Shown here: positions 6,769 to 14,248 of the stretch, one piece after another
How positions within the stretch are numbered: position 1 is the stretch's first letter
Layout: each line of letters begins with the position of its first letter
Origin: Microcaldota archaeon
GTDB taxonomy: Archaea > Micrarchaeota > Micrarchaeia > Micrarchaeales > CABMGC01
Length of the DNA: 19,900 nt
Assembly: GCA_027314465.1 (NCBI GenBank)
Contig: DAHVAU010000034.1
Location: 1-19,900 of the forward strand
Direction of reading: 5' to 3'
Notes under the pieces: generated by a model
The model's database searches: none
Seen by the model: only the letters and a program-made list of their open reading frames with translations
Told to the model about the DNA's origin: nothing
Translations under genes and position numbers: made by a program

Positions 6769-8541
6769 ATGCTGTTCGAGGAAGTAGCAAGGCAGTTCGA
6801 AAGGCTCGAGAATACCTCCTCAAGGCTATCAATGATAGACATCCTCTCTGATCTGCTAAGCGAGGCAAATCCTGCCGAGATAAGGCACCTGATATACATA
6901 ACGCAGGGAGTGCTTGCGCCTCCGTTCGAGAACGTGCAGATAGGCATAGCTGAGAAGTTCGCAGAGAACGCGATAGCAATGGCCACAGGCTACTCCAAGG
7001 CTCAGGTCATTGCAGCGTACAGGAAGAGCGGGGATCTGGGCCTTACCGCGGAGGAGTTCTCCAAGAAGACCAGGCTCAGGCCCATGGCAAGGCGCAGCAT
7101 GGATGTAAACGGCGTATTCGAGTCCACGCTAAAGATAGCGCGCACGTCAGGCGCAGGCAGCCAGGATGCAAAGATAAAGATGCTCGTGGAGCTTCTGGCC
7201 TCATCATCGCCAATGGAGGCAAGATACATACTCAGGTTCGCCCTTGGCCAGCTCAGGCTGGGCGCAGGAGATGCAACCATACTTGAGGCGCTATCAAAGG
7301 CGGCCACAGGGTCAAGGGAATCCAAGCCCAGGCTAGAGGCGGCATACAACATATGCAGCGACATGGGCAAGGTGGGCGAAGCGCTGATGTCAAAAGGCAT
7401 TCCAGGGATAGAGCACATGAAAGTCGAGCTGTTCAATCCCATAAGGCCCGCGCTTGCTGAGAGGCTTCCCACTGCAGAAGAGATACTCGAGAAGATGGGC
7501 GGCAGGTGCGCAGTGGAGAGCAAGTACGACGGGTTCAGGGTGCAGCTGCACATAGACCGCAAGGCCAGGCGCGTTGAGATGTTCTCCAGGAACCTTGAGC
7601 GCACAACCGACATGTTCCCGGACATAGCCAAGGCGGCCATGGAGGAGATAAAGGCCGATGAGGCCATACTCGAGGGGGAGGCCCTGGCGTACAGCGACGC
7701 CACAGGGGAGTTCAGGCCGTTCCAGGAGACGATACAGCGCAAGAGGAAGCACGGCATAGCGCAGATAAGCCTCGAGCTGCCGCTGCATATGTTCGCGTTC
7801 GACCTGATGTATGCCGATGGCAAGGATTACCTGGGGGTTGCGTACGAGCAGAGGAGAAAGGAGCTTGAGTCAATAGTGTCAGGCAAGGGCCTGATAAGGT
7901 TCTCAGACAGGATAATAGCCACTAGGCCAGGGCAGATAGACAAGTACTTCGAGGAGGTGGTGGAGCGCGGCCTGGAGGGCATAGTGGCAAAGGACATGGG
8001 CGCCGAGTACATTGCCGGCGCAAGGAAGTTTAGCTGGATAAAGCTCAAGAGGAGCTACAGGGGCGAGATGTCGGATACTGTGGATCTGGTCATAGTCGGG
8101 TACTACGCAGGGAGGGGGCAGAGGGCGGAGTTCGGCTTCGGCGGGCTGCTTGCCGCAGTTTACAACGACAAGAGGGACATGTTCGAGACCATAACCAGGA
8201 TAGGCACGGGCTTTTCGGAGAAGAACATGCAGATGTTCAACGAGCTGCTCAGAAAGATACGAAAGGAGCACAGGCCTGCCAGGGTGGACTCTATAATCGA
8301 GCCGCACTTCTGGGTGGAGCCTAAGTACGTCGTGACGGTGCGTGCCGACGAGATAACGAAATCGCCGATGCATACGTGCGGCAGGGAGGATGGCTCTGCA
8401 GAAGCGACTGGATACGCGCTCAGGTTCCCAAGGCTAGTAAGCGACGGCGTAAGGGAGGACAAGAATCCTGAGGACGCAACAACCACCATCGAGATAACTG
8501 AGATGTTCAGGCTGCAGAAGAAGGTAAGCGTGAAGGACTGA
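6769..8541 (+). CDS. lig: ATP-dependent DNA ligase (archaeal LigI type)
   Basis: The 590-aa protein matches the usual archaeal ligase length. It seals nicks through a lysine-AMP intermediate during replication and repair. The N-terminal DNA-binding domain (about 1-210) starts MLFEEVARQFERLENTSSR, a family-typical opening. The nucleotidyltransferase motifs are ESKYDGFR with adenylated lysine K252, EGE at 302-304, the FAFDLMYADG segment, EGIVAKD at 403-409 and WIKLK at 423-427; an OB-fold domain completes the C-terminus. An upstream in-frame ATG at 6754 would add five residues, but GGAGG at 6756-6760 sits 8 bases before the 6769 ATG and the family alignment favours the shorter form. The stop lies 6 bases from the stop of the convergent alkyltransferase gene. 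Confidence 0.95.
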   Translation: MLFEEVARQFERLENTSSRLSMIDILSDLLSEANPAEIRHLIYITQGVLAPPFENVQIGIAEKFAENAIAMATGYSKAQVIAAYRKSGDLGLTAEEFSKKTRLRPMARRSMDVNGVFESTLKIARTSGAGSQDAKIKMLVELLASSSPMEARYILRFALGQLRLGAGDATILEALSKAATGSRESKPRLEAAYNICSDMGKVGEALMSKGIPGIEHMKVELFNPIRPALAERLPTAEEILEKMGGRCAVESKYDGFRVQLHIDRKARRVEMFSRNLERTTDMFPDIAKAAMEEIKADEAILEGEALAYSDATGEFRPFQETIQRKRKHGIAQISLELPLHMFAFDLMYADGKDYLGVAYEQRRKELESIVSGKGLIRFSDRIIATRPGQIDKYFEEVVERGLEGIVAKDMGAEYIAGARKFSWIKLKRSYRGEMSDTVDLVIVGYYAGRGQRAEFGFGGLLAAVYNDKRDMFETITRIGTGFSEKNMQMFNELLRKIRKEHRPARVDSIIEPHFWVEPKYVVTVRADEITKSPMHTCGREDGSAEATGYALRFPRLVSDGVREDKNPEDATTTIEITEMFRLQKKVSVKD

Positions 8542-8547
8542 ATGCGC

Positions 8548-8877
8548 TCATGCGGCCATGCCCGCATCTGCGCCCTCCATGGCCAAAAGTTCCCCCTTCC
8601 TCTTTGTCCCCGCCGCGGAGCCTGAGTACTCGCCCAGCTCGCCACTGCTCTTTATGACCCTGTGGCATGGTATCTGCACTGCGAGGGGATTGTTCCTGAG
8701 CGCAGTGCCCACTGCCCTGTATGCCCTCGGCCTTCCTATGGCCTGCGCAATCTGCTTGTAAGTCCTCACCTCCCCTCTGGGAATATCCAGGGTTGCTTTC
8801 AGTACGCTCTTTTGGAACGGCGTCAAGCCGTACCTGTCAAGCTTCCTCAGCAACCTCTCCTTCTCTTGGCTGCCCAT
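8548..8877 (-). CDS. ogt: Small MGMT-type O6-alkylguanine-DNA alkyltransferase
   Basis: From the ATG at 8877 this is a 109-aa protein consisting almost only of the DNA-binding/active-site domain. It contains a helix-turn-helix (GEVRTYKQIAQAIGRPRAYRAVG), the arginine-finger region with R54, the hinge N63 and the active site IPCHRVI with acceptor cysteine C71. The presence of the cysteine points to true suicide repair of O6-alkylguanine rather than a cysteine-less ATL protein. A TATA box at 8899-8907 lies 26 bases upstream, making this start nearly leaderless. In-frame starts at 8961 (with its own TATA-like element at about 8982-8991) and 9027 would add 28 or 50 residues. These do not look like the usual MGMT N-terminal domain. 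The gene is divergent from ftsZ. Confidence 0.85.
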   Translation of the reverse strand: MGSQEKERLLRKLDRYGLTPFQKSVLKATLDIPRGEVRTYKQIAQAIGRPRAYRAVGTALRNNPLAVQIPCHRVIKSSGELGEYSGSAAGTKRKGELLAMEGADAGMAA

Positions 8878-8898
8878 GATAATACGGCTCCTGAAACG

Positions 8899-8907
8899 AA
8901 TATAACC
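8899..8907 (-). promoter_or_regulatory. TATA box of the alkyltransferase gene
   Basis: The minus strand reads GGTTATATT, centred 26 bases before the ATG at 8877, the spacing expected for a leaderless archaeal transcript. A second TATA-like stretch at about 8982-8991 could drive a longer form. Confidence 0.45.
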
Positions 8908-9030
8908 ATGCCCGGTACGCTTCGGTTTCTGCCATATTCCACCTTGTAGTTCCACAATCATTGTTTTACCTAGATACACATAGTTATATACATGTACACG
9001 CCTCTCAGATATCAGGCGGAGCTGCAAAAG

Positions 9031-9042
9031 TTTTTAAATATA
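9031..9042 (+). promoter_or_regulatory. TATA box of the ftsZ pair
   Basis: TTTTTAAATATA follows a purine-rich GCAAAAG that could serve as BRE and lies 30-41 bases before the ATG at 9072. It is the strongest promoter-like element upstream of the two ftsZ genes. Confidence 0.55.
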
Positions 9043-9071
9043 TTCCCAAGTAAATCCATTAGGCGATCAGT

Positions 9072-10121
9072 ATGGTAGAATATGGAAGTGAATTCCTATC
9101 TCAGGGCAACGGGAGTGCGGAGAGCGGTTCTCCGCAGATAAAGATTGTTACAGTTGGGGTTGGTGGTGGAGGAAACAACACCGTTAACAGGCTCCTAAAA
9201 GTCGGAGTGAAGGGCACCGACCTAATTGCAGTCAACACTGATGTCACCCACTTCAAGATAGTGGACGACAGGATAAAGAAGATTCTCATAGGAAAGAGCA
9301 TGACAAGGGGCCTTGGCGCAGGAGGCAACCCCGAGATCGGCGCAAAGGCAGCAGAGGCAGACCGCCAGCAGCTCGAGGAGGTGCTTGCCGGAGCGCAGCT
9401 CGTCTTTCTGTGCGCAGGCATGGGAGGAGGCACAGGTACGGGCGCAGTGCCGGTAATAGCGCAGATAGCAAAGGAGCAGGGCGCAATAGTGGTTGCAATG
9501 GTAACCTACCCATTCGACCTTGAGAGGGTAAGGAAGGTGAAGGCCGAGGAAGGTATTCAGAGACTTAGGAAGTTCTGCGACAGCGTGATACTTCTGGACA
9601 ACAACAGGCTCGTGAAGCTGGTTCCGAACCTGCCTATGAACGAGGCGTTTGCGGTTGCTGATGACATACTCGCAAAGGCCATAGGCGGACTGGTCTGGAC
9701 CATAACACAGCCTAGCCTCATAAACATCGACTTCGCTGACGTGAGGTCGATAATGGGCAGCGGCGATGTGGGCTTCATATCAGTGGGCACCGGAAAGGGC
9801 AATGACAAAGTGACCTCTGCGGCAGAGTCGGTGCTCAAGAACAAGCTTCTTGACGTTGACTTTGAGAACGCTAAGGGAGCTCTCATACACATATCAGGCG
9901 CATCTGACCTGAGCCTTGGAGACGCCATAAAGGCGGGAGAGATAATAACCGAGAGGATGGATCCAAAGGCGAATGTGAAGTGGGGCGCGAGAATCATACC
10001 TGGGTACGAAGGCCAGCTAGAGATAGTGGCCATAGTGACCGGTGTGAAGGGCTCGAGCATCGTCGGCAAGTTCTCCGACGAGCCCCAGCAGGTCAAGTAC
10101 GGCGGCTTGGACATAATCTGA
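9072..10121 (+). CDS. ftsZ1: Cell division GTPase FtsZ, first paralogue
   Basis: The 349-aa tubulin-family protein polymerises with GTP to form the division ring. It has the glycine-rich nucleotide loop GVGGGGNNTVNR at 29-40, the tubulin signature GGGTGTG at 118-124, and the T7 synergy loop NIDFAD with N218, D220 and D223 needed for hydrolysis across the interface. After the core the protein ends in a short tail (QQVKYGGLDII). Its conserved-looking end could be the docking peptide for SepF, encoded 3.6 kb downstream. A 20-residue polar N-terminal extension precedes the core. It is followed after 32 bases by a second ftsZ in the same direction, with no promoter visible between them. Calling it FtsZ1 is by position and tail; a phylogeny would settle the subfamily. 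Confidence 0.95.
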   Translation: MVEYGSEFLSQGNGSAESGSPQIKIVTVGVGGGGNNTVNRLLKVGVKGTDLIAVNTDVTHFKIVDDRIKKILIGKSMTRGLGAGGNPEIGAKAAEADRQQLEEVLAGAQLVFLCAGMGGGTGTGAVPVIAQIAKEQGAIVVAMVTYPFDLERVRKVKAEEGIQRLRKFCDSVILLDNNRLVKLVPNLPMNEAFAVADDILAKAIGGLVWTITQPSLINIDFADVRSIMGSGDVGFISVGTGKGNDKVTSAAESVLKNKLLDVDFENAKGALIHISGASDLSLGDAIKAGEIITERMDPKANVKWGARIIPGYEGQLEIVAIVTGVKGSSIVGKFSDEPQQVKYGGLDII

Positions 10122-10153
10122 GCCGTTTCTTGCCTTTCATGTTTGGTGACCAG

Positions 10154-11176
10154 ATGGCAGATCAGTTCGACTACGACTCGTTCACTCCACGAGTAGCTGT
10201 TGTGGGTGTAGGTGGACAAGGCAGTAACCTTGTCAATAGGCTCTTTGGCTATGGCATAAAGAGCGCAGATACAGTGGCCATAAACACGGACATAGGCCAC
10301 CTCAACATGATCAAAGCCCACAAGAAGCTGCTCATAGGAAAGGAGATAACCAGCGGGCTTGGCGCAGGGGGGTTTCCCGAAGTTGCTGCCAAGTGCGCTG
10401 ACGTGAGCAGGAACGAGATAGAGGCCGCGCTGCAGAACTACAACCTGATCTTCATAGCCGCAGGCATGGGAGGAGGCACAGGTACAGGCGCAGCCCCCGT
10501 AGTGGCTAAGATAGCGCGCGAGACTGGCGCCACTGTGATAGCCGCAGTGACATATCCATTCTCGCTTGAGAGGAGCCGGAGGAGCAAGGCCGACTGGGGT
10601 CTGGAGCAGCTCAACAAGGAAGCGGACTGCACTATAGTTATAGAGAACGACAAGCTGCTGTCCTATGTGCCTAACCTTCCAATAGAGAAGGCGTTCGAGC
10701 TTGTTGACAACGTGACCGGCAATGCCGTCAAGGGCATAGCAGACACCATAACGCTGCCAAGCCTGATAAACCTGGACTTCGCCGACCTGAAGAACGTGGT
10801 GCAGAACACCGGCACTGCAGTCATAAGCCTGGGATACGGAAGAGGGCCGGACAGGGTGGCGCAGGCCATAAAGTCCACAAGGACGCATCCATTGCTCACT
10901 GTTGACTACGACGGCGCCAAGGGCGGGCTGATACACGTAATGGGCGGCGGCAACCTTACAATAAGCGAGGCAACGCAGATAGGAGCAGGCGTTACGGATG
11001 GCCTGTCTGACAATGCCAACGTGATATTCGGTGCACGCATGGCCCCGGAGCTCAACGACGAGGTGCGCGTCATGTCAGTTGTGACTGGCGTGAAGGCCAA
11101 GTTCGGGCAGAGGACCCAGGGCGATGCCGAGAGGGCAACAGCGCTGAGCGTTGAAGCAATAGGCAGGCTATACTAA
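10154..11176 (+). CDS. ftsZ2: Cell division GTPase FtsZ, second paralogue
   Basis: The 340-aa FtsZ paralogue has the nucleotide loop GVGGQGSNLVNRL at 18-30, GGGTGTG at 106-112 and the T7 loop NLDFAD with N206, D208 and D211, so an active GTPase is expected. GGTGA at 10145-10149 stands 4 bases before the ATG at 10154, which decides the start; longer in-frame versions reaching back into ftsZ1 are not credible. The C-terminus (SVEAIGRLY) differs from that of the first paralogue, suggesting different partners. Archaea with two FtsZs use them for different division steps (ring assembly and constriction in Haloferax volcanii). The tandem order implies co-expression at a set ratio. Confidence 0.94.
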   Translation: MADQFDYDSFTPRVAVVGVGGQGSNLVNRLFGYGIKSADTVAINTDIGHLNMIKAHKKLLIGKEITSGLGAGGFPEVAAKCADVSRNEIEAALQNYNLIFIAAGMGGGTGTGAAPVVAKIARETGATVIAAVTYPFSLERSRRSKADWGLEQLNKEADCTIVIENDKLLSYVPNLPIEKAFELVDNVTGNAVKGIADTITLPSLINLDFADLKNVVQNTGTAVISLGYGRGPDRVAQAIKSTRTHPLLTVDYDGAKGGLIHVMGGGNLTISEATQIGAGVTDGLSDNANVIFGARMAPELNDEVRVMSVVTGVKAKFGQRTQGDAERATALSVEAIGRLY

Positions 11177-11182
11177 CCTGCC

Positions 11183-11217
11183 TTACTTTCTTTTCCTTAT
11201 TTATTTACTTTTATTTC
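11183..11217 (+). terminator. T-rich terminator after ftsZ2
   Basis: Starting 6 bases after the ftsZ2 stop, the plus strand is strongly T-rich, with runs such as CTTTCTTTT and TTATTTATTTAC. Oligo-T tracts without a hairpin are the usual archaeal terminator. Confidence 0.55.
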
Positions 11218-11390
11218 ATAAAACCTAATCGCTCCCTAATCCTTAAGTCAAATGGCCAGGCCTGCAGCTACTGGCATAGCCCTGGCAGGCCTTGTGCCCC
11301 ATGGCCGTGCCAATGGCCTGAACTACGCGAAGACCACGTTGTCAAGGGAGCAAAGAGAGGATAAATAGGGAAACCTGGCATGCGTAGGTC

Positions 11391-11399
11391 TTTATAAAC
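11391..11399 (+). promoter_or_regulatory. TATA box of the aIF5A-ribosomal protein operon
   Basis: TTTATAAAC lies about 45 bases before the ATG at 11440, placing the transcript start near 11420. Confidence 0.5.
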
Positions 11400-11439
11400 T
11401 TCATCCACATTTACATAATGTGATTTTTTGCCAGAAGAC

Positions 11440-11829
11440 ATGATGTACGGCTCGATGAAGGATGTCAAGCCGGGCAGGTTCATACTTATAGACGGTGTTC
11501 CATGCAAAGTGGTCGACGTTGAGACATCGTCTCCGGGAAAGCACGGCGCTGCAAAGATGAGGGTGACTGCCATAGGCATATTCGACGGATCAAAGAAGAC
11601 TCTGCTCAAGCCCAGCGACGGGGACATAGAGGTACCGATCATCAACAAGAAGAAGGCGCAGGTAGTATCGCTCTCAGGCTCAATGGCGCAGATCATGGAC
11701 CTGGACAGCTATGAGACGTTCGAGCTTGCTGTGCCAGAGGACCTGAAGAACTCGGTGAAGCAGGGATCCGAGGTCGAGATAATGGAGAGCATGGGAAAGA
11801 AGCTTATATCAAGAGTACTGGGTGGCTAA
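11440..11829 (+). CDS. Translation initiation factor aIF5A (hypusine protein)
   Basis: The 129-aa protein has the two-domain IF5A layout: an SH3-like N-domain with DGVPCKVVDVETSSPGKHG and an OB-fold C-domain with VAQIMDL-type sequence (SMAQIMDLDSYETFELAVP). K34 in PGKHG is the lysine that becomes hypusine or deoxyhypusine. The factor binds the ribosome and relieves stalling on proline-rich stretches. A TTG at 11428 would add MPED and give the MP- opening seen in some homologues, with a leader of only about 8 bases. The ATG at 11440 is chosen on codon grounds, with another ATG next to it. The stop abuts the S24e ATG, so this is the first gene of a translation operon. Confidence 0.94.
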   Translation: MMYGSMKDVKPGRFILIDGVPCKVVDVETSSPGKHGAAKMRVTAIGIFDGSKKTLLKPSDGDIEVPIINKKKAQVVSLSGSMAQIMDLDSYETFELAVPEDLKNSVKQGSEVEIMESMGKKLISRVLGG

Positions 11830-12132
11830 ATGGACATAAAGATAACCAACGATAGCGAGAACAAGATGCTTGGCAGAAGGGAGATAAGCGCGTCAGCCAC
11901 ATATGCTGATAAGACCCCTACAAGGGAGGAGATAAGGCAGGAGCTGTGCAAGAAGCTCGGCCTGGATCCGCAGCTTGTGGAGATACGCGAGATAAGGCAG
12001 CAGTACGGCCTGAGGGTGAGCGATGTGACTGCGTATTCATACTCTAGCAAGGACTCAATGGCCAGGCTTGTGAAGTACAGGGGCAAGAAAGGAGCCAAGC
12101 CTGAGGCCAAGAGCAGCGCAAAGGCAACATAA
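11830..12132 (+). CDS. rps24e: Ribosomal protein S24e
   Basis: The 100-aa small-subunit protein of archaea and eukaryotes carries the family segments [29 protein letters not shown] and [21 protein letters not shown] basic, lysine- and alanine-rich tail extends to the end. It starts directly after the aIF5A stop with no spacer and is followed by S27ae after 13 bases, the usual archaeal S24e-S27ae pairing. Length and content are normal. Confidence 0.94.
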   Translation: MDIKITNDSENKMLGRREISASATYADKTPTREEIRQELCKKLGLDPQLVEIREIRQQYGLRVSDVTAYSYSSKDSMARLVKYRGKKGAKPEAKSSAKAT

Positions 12133-12145
12133 AACGGATGATAAA

Positions 12146-12319
12146 ATGGCAGATTCTAAGAAGCCTTCTTTCAAGTACGCGCCTGGAGGGAAGTTCTGTC
12201 CCAAATGCGGCGCAAGGATGGCCGCGCATGAGGACAGGTATTCTTGCGGCAGGTGTGCATACACGGAGTGGAAGACAGCTGCAAAGGGGCAGGGCAATGC
12301 CAAGGACAAGGGTGCCTAG
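12146..12319 (+). CDS. rps27ae: Ribosomal protein S27ae (zinc ribbon)
   Basis: This 57-aa protein starts at the ATG at 12146, 13 bases after S24e. It contains the zinc ribbon FCPKCG at 17-22 and CGRCAYTEW at 34-42, two CxxC pairs separated by AHEDRYSCG. This is the archaeal S27ae pattern (FCPRCG ... HKDRWSCGKCGYTEF in relatives). It is part of the small ribosomal subunit near the head. Its 3' end overlaps the preferred start of the CPBP protease gene by 23 bases in another frame. It is easily missed because of its size; the adjacency to S24e makes it firm. Confidence 0.92.
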   Translation: MADSKKPSFKYAPGGKFCPKCGARMAAHEDRYSCGRCAYTEWKTAAKGQGNAKDKGA

Positions 12320-13058
12320 CAAGGCAGGCACCTCAGCGGTGCTGTCCCGGGCCCTGGTCTCAGCAATAGTGTATATCCTATTCTACATGGTCATAGCGCT
12401 GCTTCTAAGCTCCGCTGCCGAGTCGCTGTTCTACGTAGGCGTTGTAAGCGAGAACCAGGCGATGTTCCTCGCAGACGCAGCATCGCTTCTATCGCTATCG
12501 TTCGCGGTGTTCGCGTACTTCGGCCTGTACAAGAAGCTCGCAGCAAGAAGGGTCGCATCTGCGCTTGGCTTTATATCTGACAGGCTGCCAAGAAATGTGC
12601 TAATAGGCTTGCTCCTGTTCGGCGCCATATTCGTACTTGAGCTGGCCGTATCTCTAATCGGATACATAACCAACGTCACTATAAACACCAATGTGGCTAC
12701 AGTATTCGCCGGAGCGCCTCTGTGGTTCTACGTGTTCGCAGCCCTTATAGAGCCGATAAACGAGGAGATATTCTTCAGGGGCTTTCTTATCACAAGGCTG
12801 GACGGACTCTTCGGCACTATCCTTGCCAGGCGCAGCTTCTCTGCGCTCTGGCTGGGCACCATACTAAGCGCTGTCATATTCGGAATGGCGCACTATACGT
12901 ACTATTCGACCTACGGGATCGAGGTACTGGCGGCACTGGTGTTCGGGCTGCTCGCAGGATACGTATTCAAGAAGACAAAGTCGCTCTACCCAGGCATAAT
13001 TGCCCATATACTGGTCAACTCCCTTGGCGTAGTGGCAGTGCTAATGCTCATAAGGTAA
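12297..13058 (+). CDS. CPBP-family intramembrane metalloprotease (CAAX protease-like)
   Basis: From the ATG at 12297 this is a 253-aa membrane protein with about seven hydrophobic segments. The CPBP motifs are all present: EEIFFRGF with E156, E157 and R161; FGMAH with H199; and HILVN with H237 and N241, which together make the intramembrane active site of Rce1-like proteases. Archaeal members are of unknown substrate. AGGGC a few bases before the ATG supports this start, which overlaps S27ae by 23 bases. GTG codons at 12312 or 12339 are alternatives that would remove or reduce the overlap. It is placed between ribosomal genes and a tRNA methyltransferase, so it is likely expressed constitutively. 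Confidence 0.88.
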   Translation: MPRTRVPSKAGTSAVLSRALVSAIVYILFYMVIALLLSSAAESLFYVGVVSENQAMFLADAASLLSLSFAVFAYFGLYKKLAARRVASALGFISDRLPRNVLIGLLLFGAIFVLELAVSLIGYITNVTINTNVATVFAGAPLWFYVFAALIEPINEEIFFRGFLITRLDGLFGTILARRSFSALWLGTILSAVIFGMAHYTYYSTYGIEVLAALVFGLLAGYVFKKTKSLYPGIIAHILVNSLGVVAVLMLIR

Positions 13059-13064
13059 TGCCTG

Positions 13065-13751
13065 ATGCGGCTCAGGATCATAATAGTCGAGCCAAGGTAC
13101 CAGATAAACCTCGGTTACATAGCCAGGGTGTCCAAGAACTTCGGGGTGGACAGGCTGTTTCTTGTAAGGCCCAGGACAAGGATAGGCGAAAGGGCCATAA
13201 TGTTCTCCAAGCATGCCAGCGAGCTGCTCAGGGGCGCAAAGGCATGCGCCAGCATAGGGGAAGCGGCCAGGGGCTGCAGCGTCATAATCGGCACTACCGG
13301 GGTTGTTAGCAAGGCCCAGATGAGCTTCAGCCGTACATATCCGATGGCCGAGGCGGCCAAGGTTGCAGCAAGGATGGCCAAGGGCGGCACTGCGGCAGTA
13401 CTGATAGGCAGGGACGACACCGGGCTCACCAAGGACGAGCTTGAGATGTGCGACATCGTTGCCCACGTGACTACAAATCCGGAGTACCCGGTACTCAACA
13501 TATCCCATGCGCTGGGCATAGTCCTATACGCCATGGCCGGCGAGGGGTTAAAGGCATCCGGTGGCAGCATAGGCAAGGGCATGCCTGCAGGCGTGAAGGA
13601 GACTGAGTACCTGTTCAGGGTATTTGACTTGATGATAAAAGGAAAAAAGATAAGGAACAGAAAAGCAGTAAGAAGTGTATTCAGGCGAATGGTGCGCGTC
13701 TCACGCCCGAACGGGCGTGAGGTGCACGCCTTGATAACCGCGCTGAAGTAG
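13065..13751 (+). CDS. trmJ: TrmJ-like SPOUT tRNA 2'-O-methyltransferase
   Basis: The 228-aa SpoU-family enzyme has the three SPOUT motifs: VEPRYQINLGYIARVSKNFG at 8-27 (motif 1), LIGRDDTGL at 113-121 (motif 2), and NPEYPVLNISHAL at 138-150 (motif 3), which together form the trefoil knot SAM site. Archaeal TrmJ methylates the ribose of C32 in tRNA anticodon loops. The C-terminal 60 residues are a basic helical extension rich in Lys and Arg. It starts 6 bases after the CPBP stop and ends exactly where the convergent sepF gene ends. A related role on rRNA cannot be ruled out, but the motif set and length favour TrmJ. Confidence 0.9.
   Translation: MRLRIIIVEPRYQINLGYIARVSKNFGVDRLFLVRPRTRIGERAIMFSKHASELLRGAKACASIGEAARGCSVIIGTTGVVSKAQMSFSRTYPMAEAAKVAARMAKGGTAAVLIGRDDTGLTKDELEMCDIVAHVTTNPEYPVLNISHALGIVLYAMAGEGLKASGGSIGKGMPAGVKETEYLFRVFDLMIKGKKIRNRKAVRSVFRRMVRVSRPNGREVHALITALK
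13696..13725. repeat. Strong inverted repeat inside the 3' end of trmJ
   Basis: CTCACGCCCG at 13700-13709 pairs perfectly with CGGGCGTGAG at 13712-13721. Four further base pairs, two of them G-U, extend the stem outward to 13696 and 13725. It lies 26 bases before the trmJ stop and just before the abutting sepF 3' end. Confidence 0.7.
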
Positions 13752-14123
13752 CTACTTCTTCCTCTTTATTATCTTGACCTTCGAAGGCGTTATGAGTATC
13801 CTGGTCGAGTCAATCTGGCCTATGTCGCCATCCTGCTTCTCCACGAACTCCTTGAGCGCGTTTATAACGTTGTTCCTTGTATTCGGCCTCTTGTTGAGCT
13901 CAGTTATGTCGAGAAGTATTATGTTGCCGTGGGGCTTCTTTGCTATCTCTTCCTGTATAGCCTTCACGTCCTCCTCGCTTGCTATGGATACCGGCTTGAC
14001 GTACATATCTGCAGGCTCATGCAGCAGGTCAACGTTCTCCATCTCCACCGAATTCATGTACTCCTCTATGTTTATCTCCTTGTTGGAACCAAAAGCCTGG
14101 CCCAGCTTATCGAAAACTCCCAT
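13752..14123 (-). CDS. sepF: SepF, FtsZ membrane anchor of archaea
   Basis: The 123-aa protein starts with an amphipathic membrane-targeting helix (MGVFDKLGQAFG). It continues through a linker with EEYM and the hallmark DLLHEPADMYVKPVSI, then the SepF core domain at about 45-123 (GNIILLDITELNKRP, a helix, and ILITPSKVKIIKRK). SepF dimers tether FtsZ to the membrane at midcell. The ATG at 14123 is chosen because GGTGA at 14129-14133 is 5 bases upstream and the protein then starts with the membrane helix; a GTG at 14132 would add three residues. A TATA-like box at 14157-14166 gives it its own promoter. Its stop abuts the trmJ stop with no gap. It lies about 2.6 kb from the ftsZ pair. Confidence 0.93.
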   Translation of the reverse strand: MGVFDKLGQAFGSNKEINIEEYMNSVEMENVDLLHEPADMYVKPVSIASEEDVKAIQEEIAKKPHGNIILLDITELNKRPNTRNNVINALKEFVEKQDGDIGQIDSTRILITPSKVKIIKRKK

Positions 14124-14156
14124 TTTGTTCACCAGTCGCCTTTATGACTACTTACC

Positions 14157-14166
14157 TTTCATAAAT
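14157..14166 (-). promoter_or_regulatory. Probable TATA box of sepF
   Basis: The minus strand reads ATTTATGAAA about 35-40 bases before the sepF ATG, separate from the hel308 transcript upstream. The rest of the 125-base gap between hel308 and sepF shows no other gene. Confidence 0.4.
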
Positions 14167-14248
14167 CATTCTTATTAATCTTTCTGCCAACGTAGAGCCA
14201 TCTGCATAGCAGTCATGACCTGGCGTAAGCGCTCTCAAACACGCGGCA

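Larger units (their letters stand above)
11177..11427. other. 251-base intergenic region with a stem-loop and a doubtful 38-codon ORF
   Basis: After the T-rich terminator lies a GC-rich patch. It holds a hairpin with an 8-base perfect outer stem (AGGCCTGC at 11258-11265 with GCAGGCCT at 11285-11292) and a nested 4-base stem (GCTA/TAGC). The same patch is an ORF of 38 codons (11252-11368, beginning MARPAATGIALAGLV). It has no ribosome site and no recognised family, so it may be a small gene, a structured RNA or neither. The right end carries the TATA box of the aIF5A gene. Confidence 0.4.

Noticed and set aside
7002..7823. Minus-strand open frame of 273 codons opposite the DNA ligase
   Set aside because: It is antisense to ligase motifs and low in complexity; a shadow of biased codon use.
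9980..10153. Extended N-terminus for the second FtsZ
   Set aside because: It overlaps the ftsZ1 coding region out of frame and is arginine-rich without similarity to FtsZ; GGTGA before 10154 fixes the start.
9557..10936. Long minus-strand open frame of 459 codons across both ftsZ genes
   Set aside because: It is antisense to two well-supported FtsZ genes, has no recognisable domain and shows composition expected of a shadow frame (rich in Tyr, His, Cys, Val).
12138..12296. Extended N-terminus for the CPBP protease starting at 12138
   Set aside because: This stretch lies over the S27ae gene in another frame and lacks any membrane-protein character; the ATG at 12297 is the better start.
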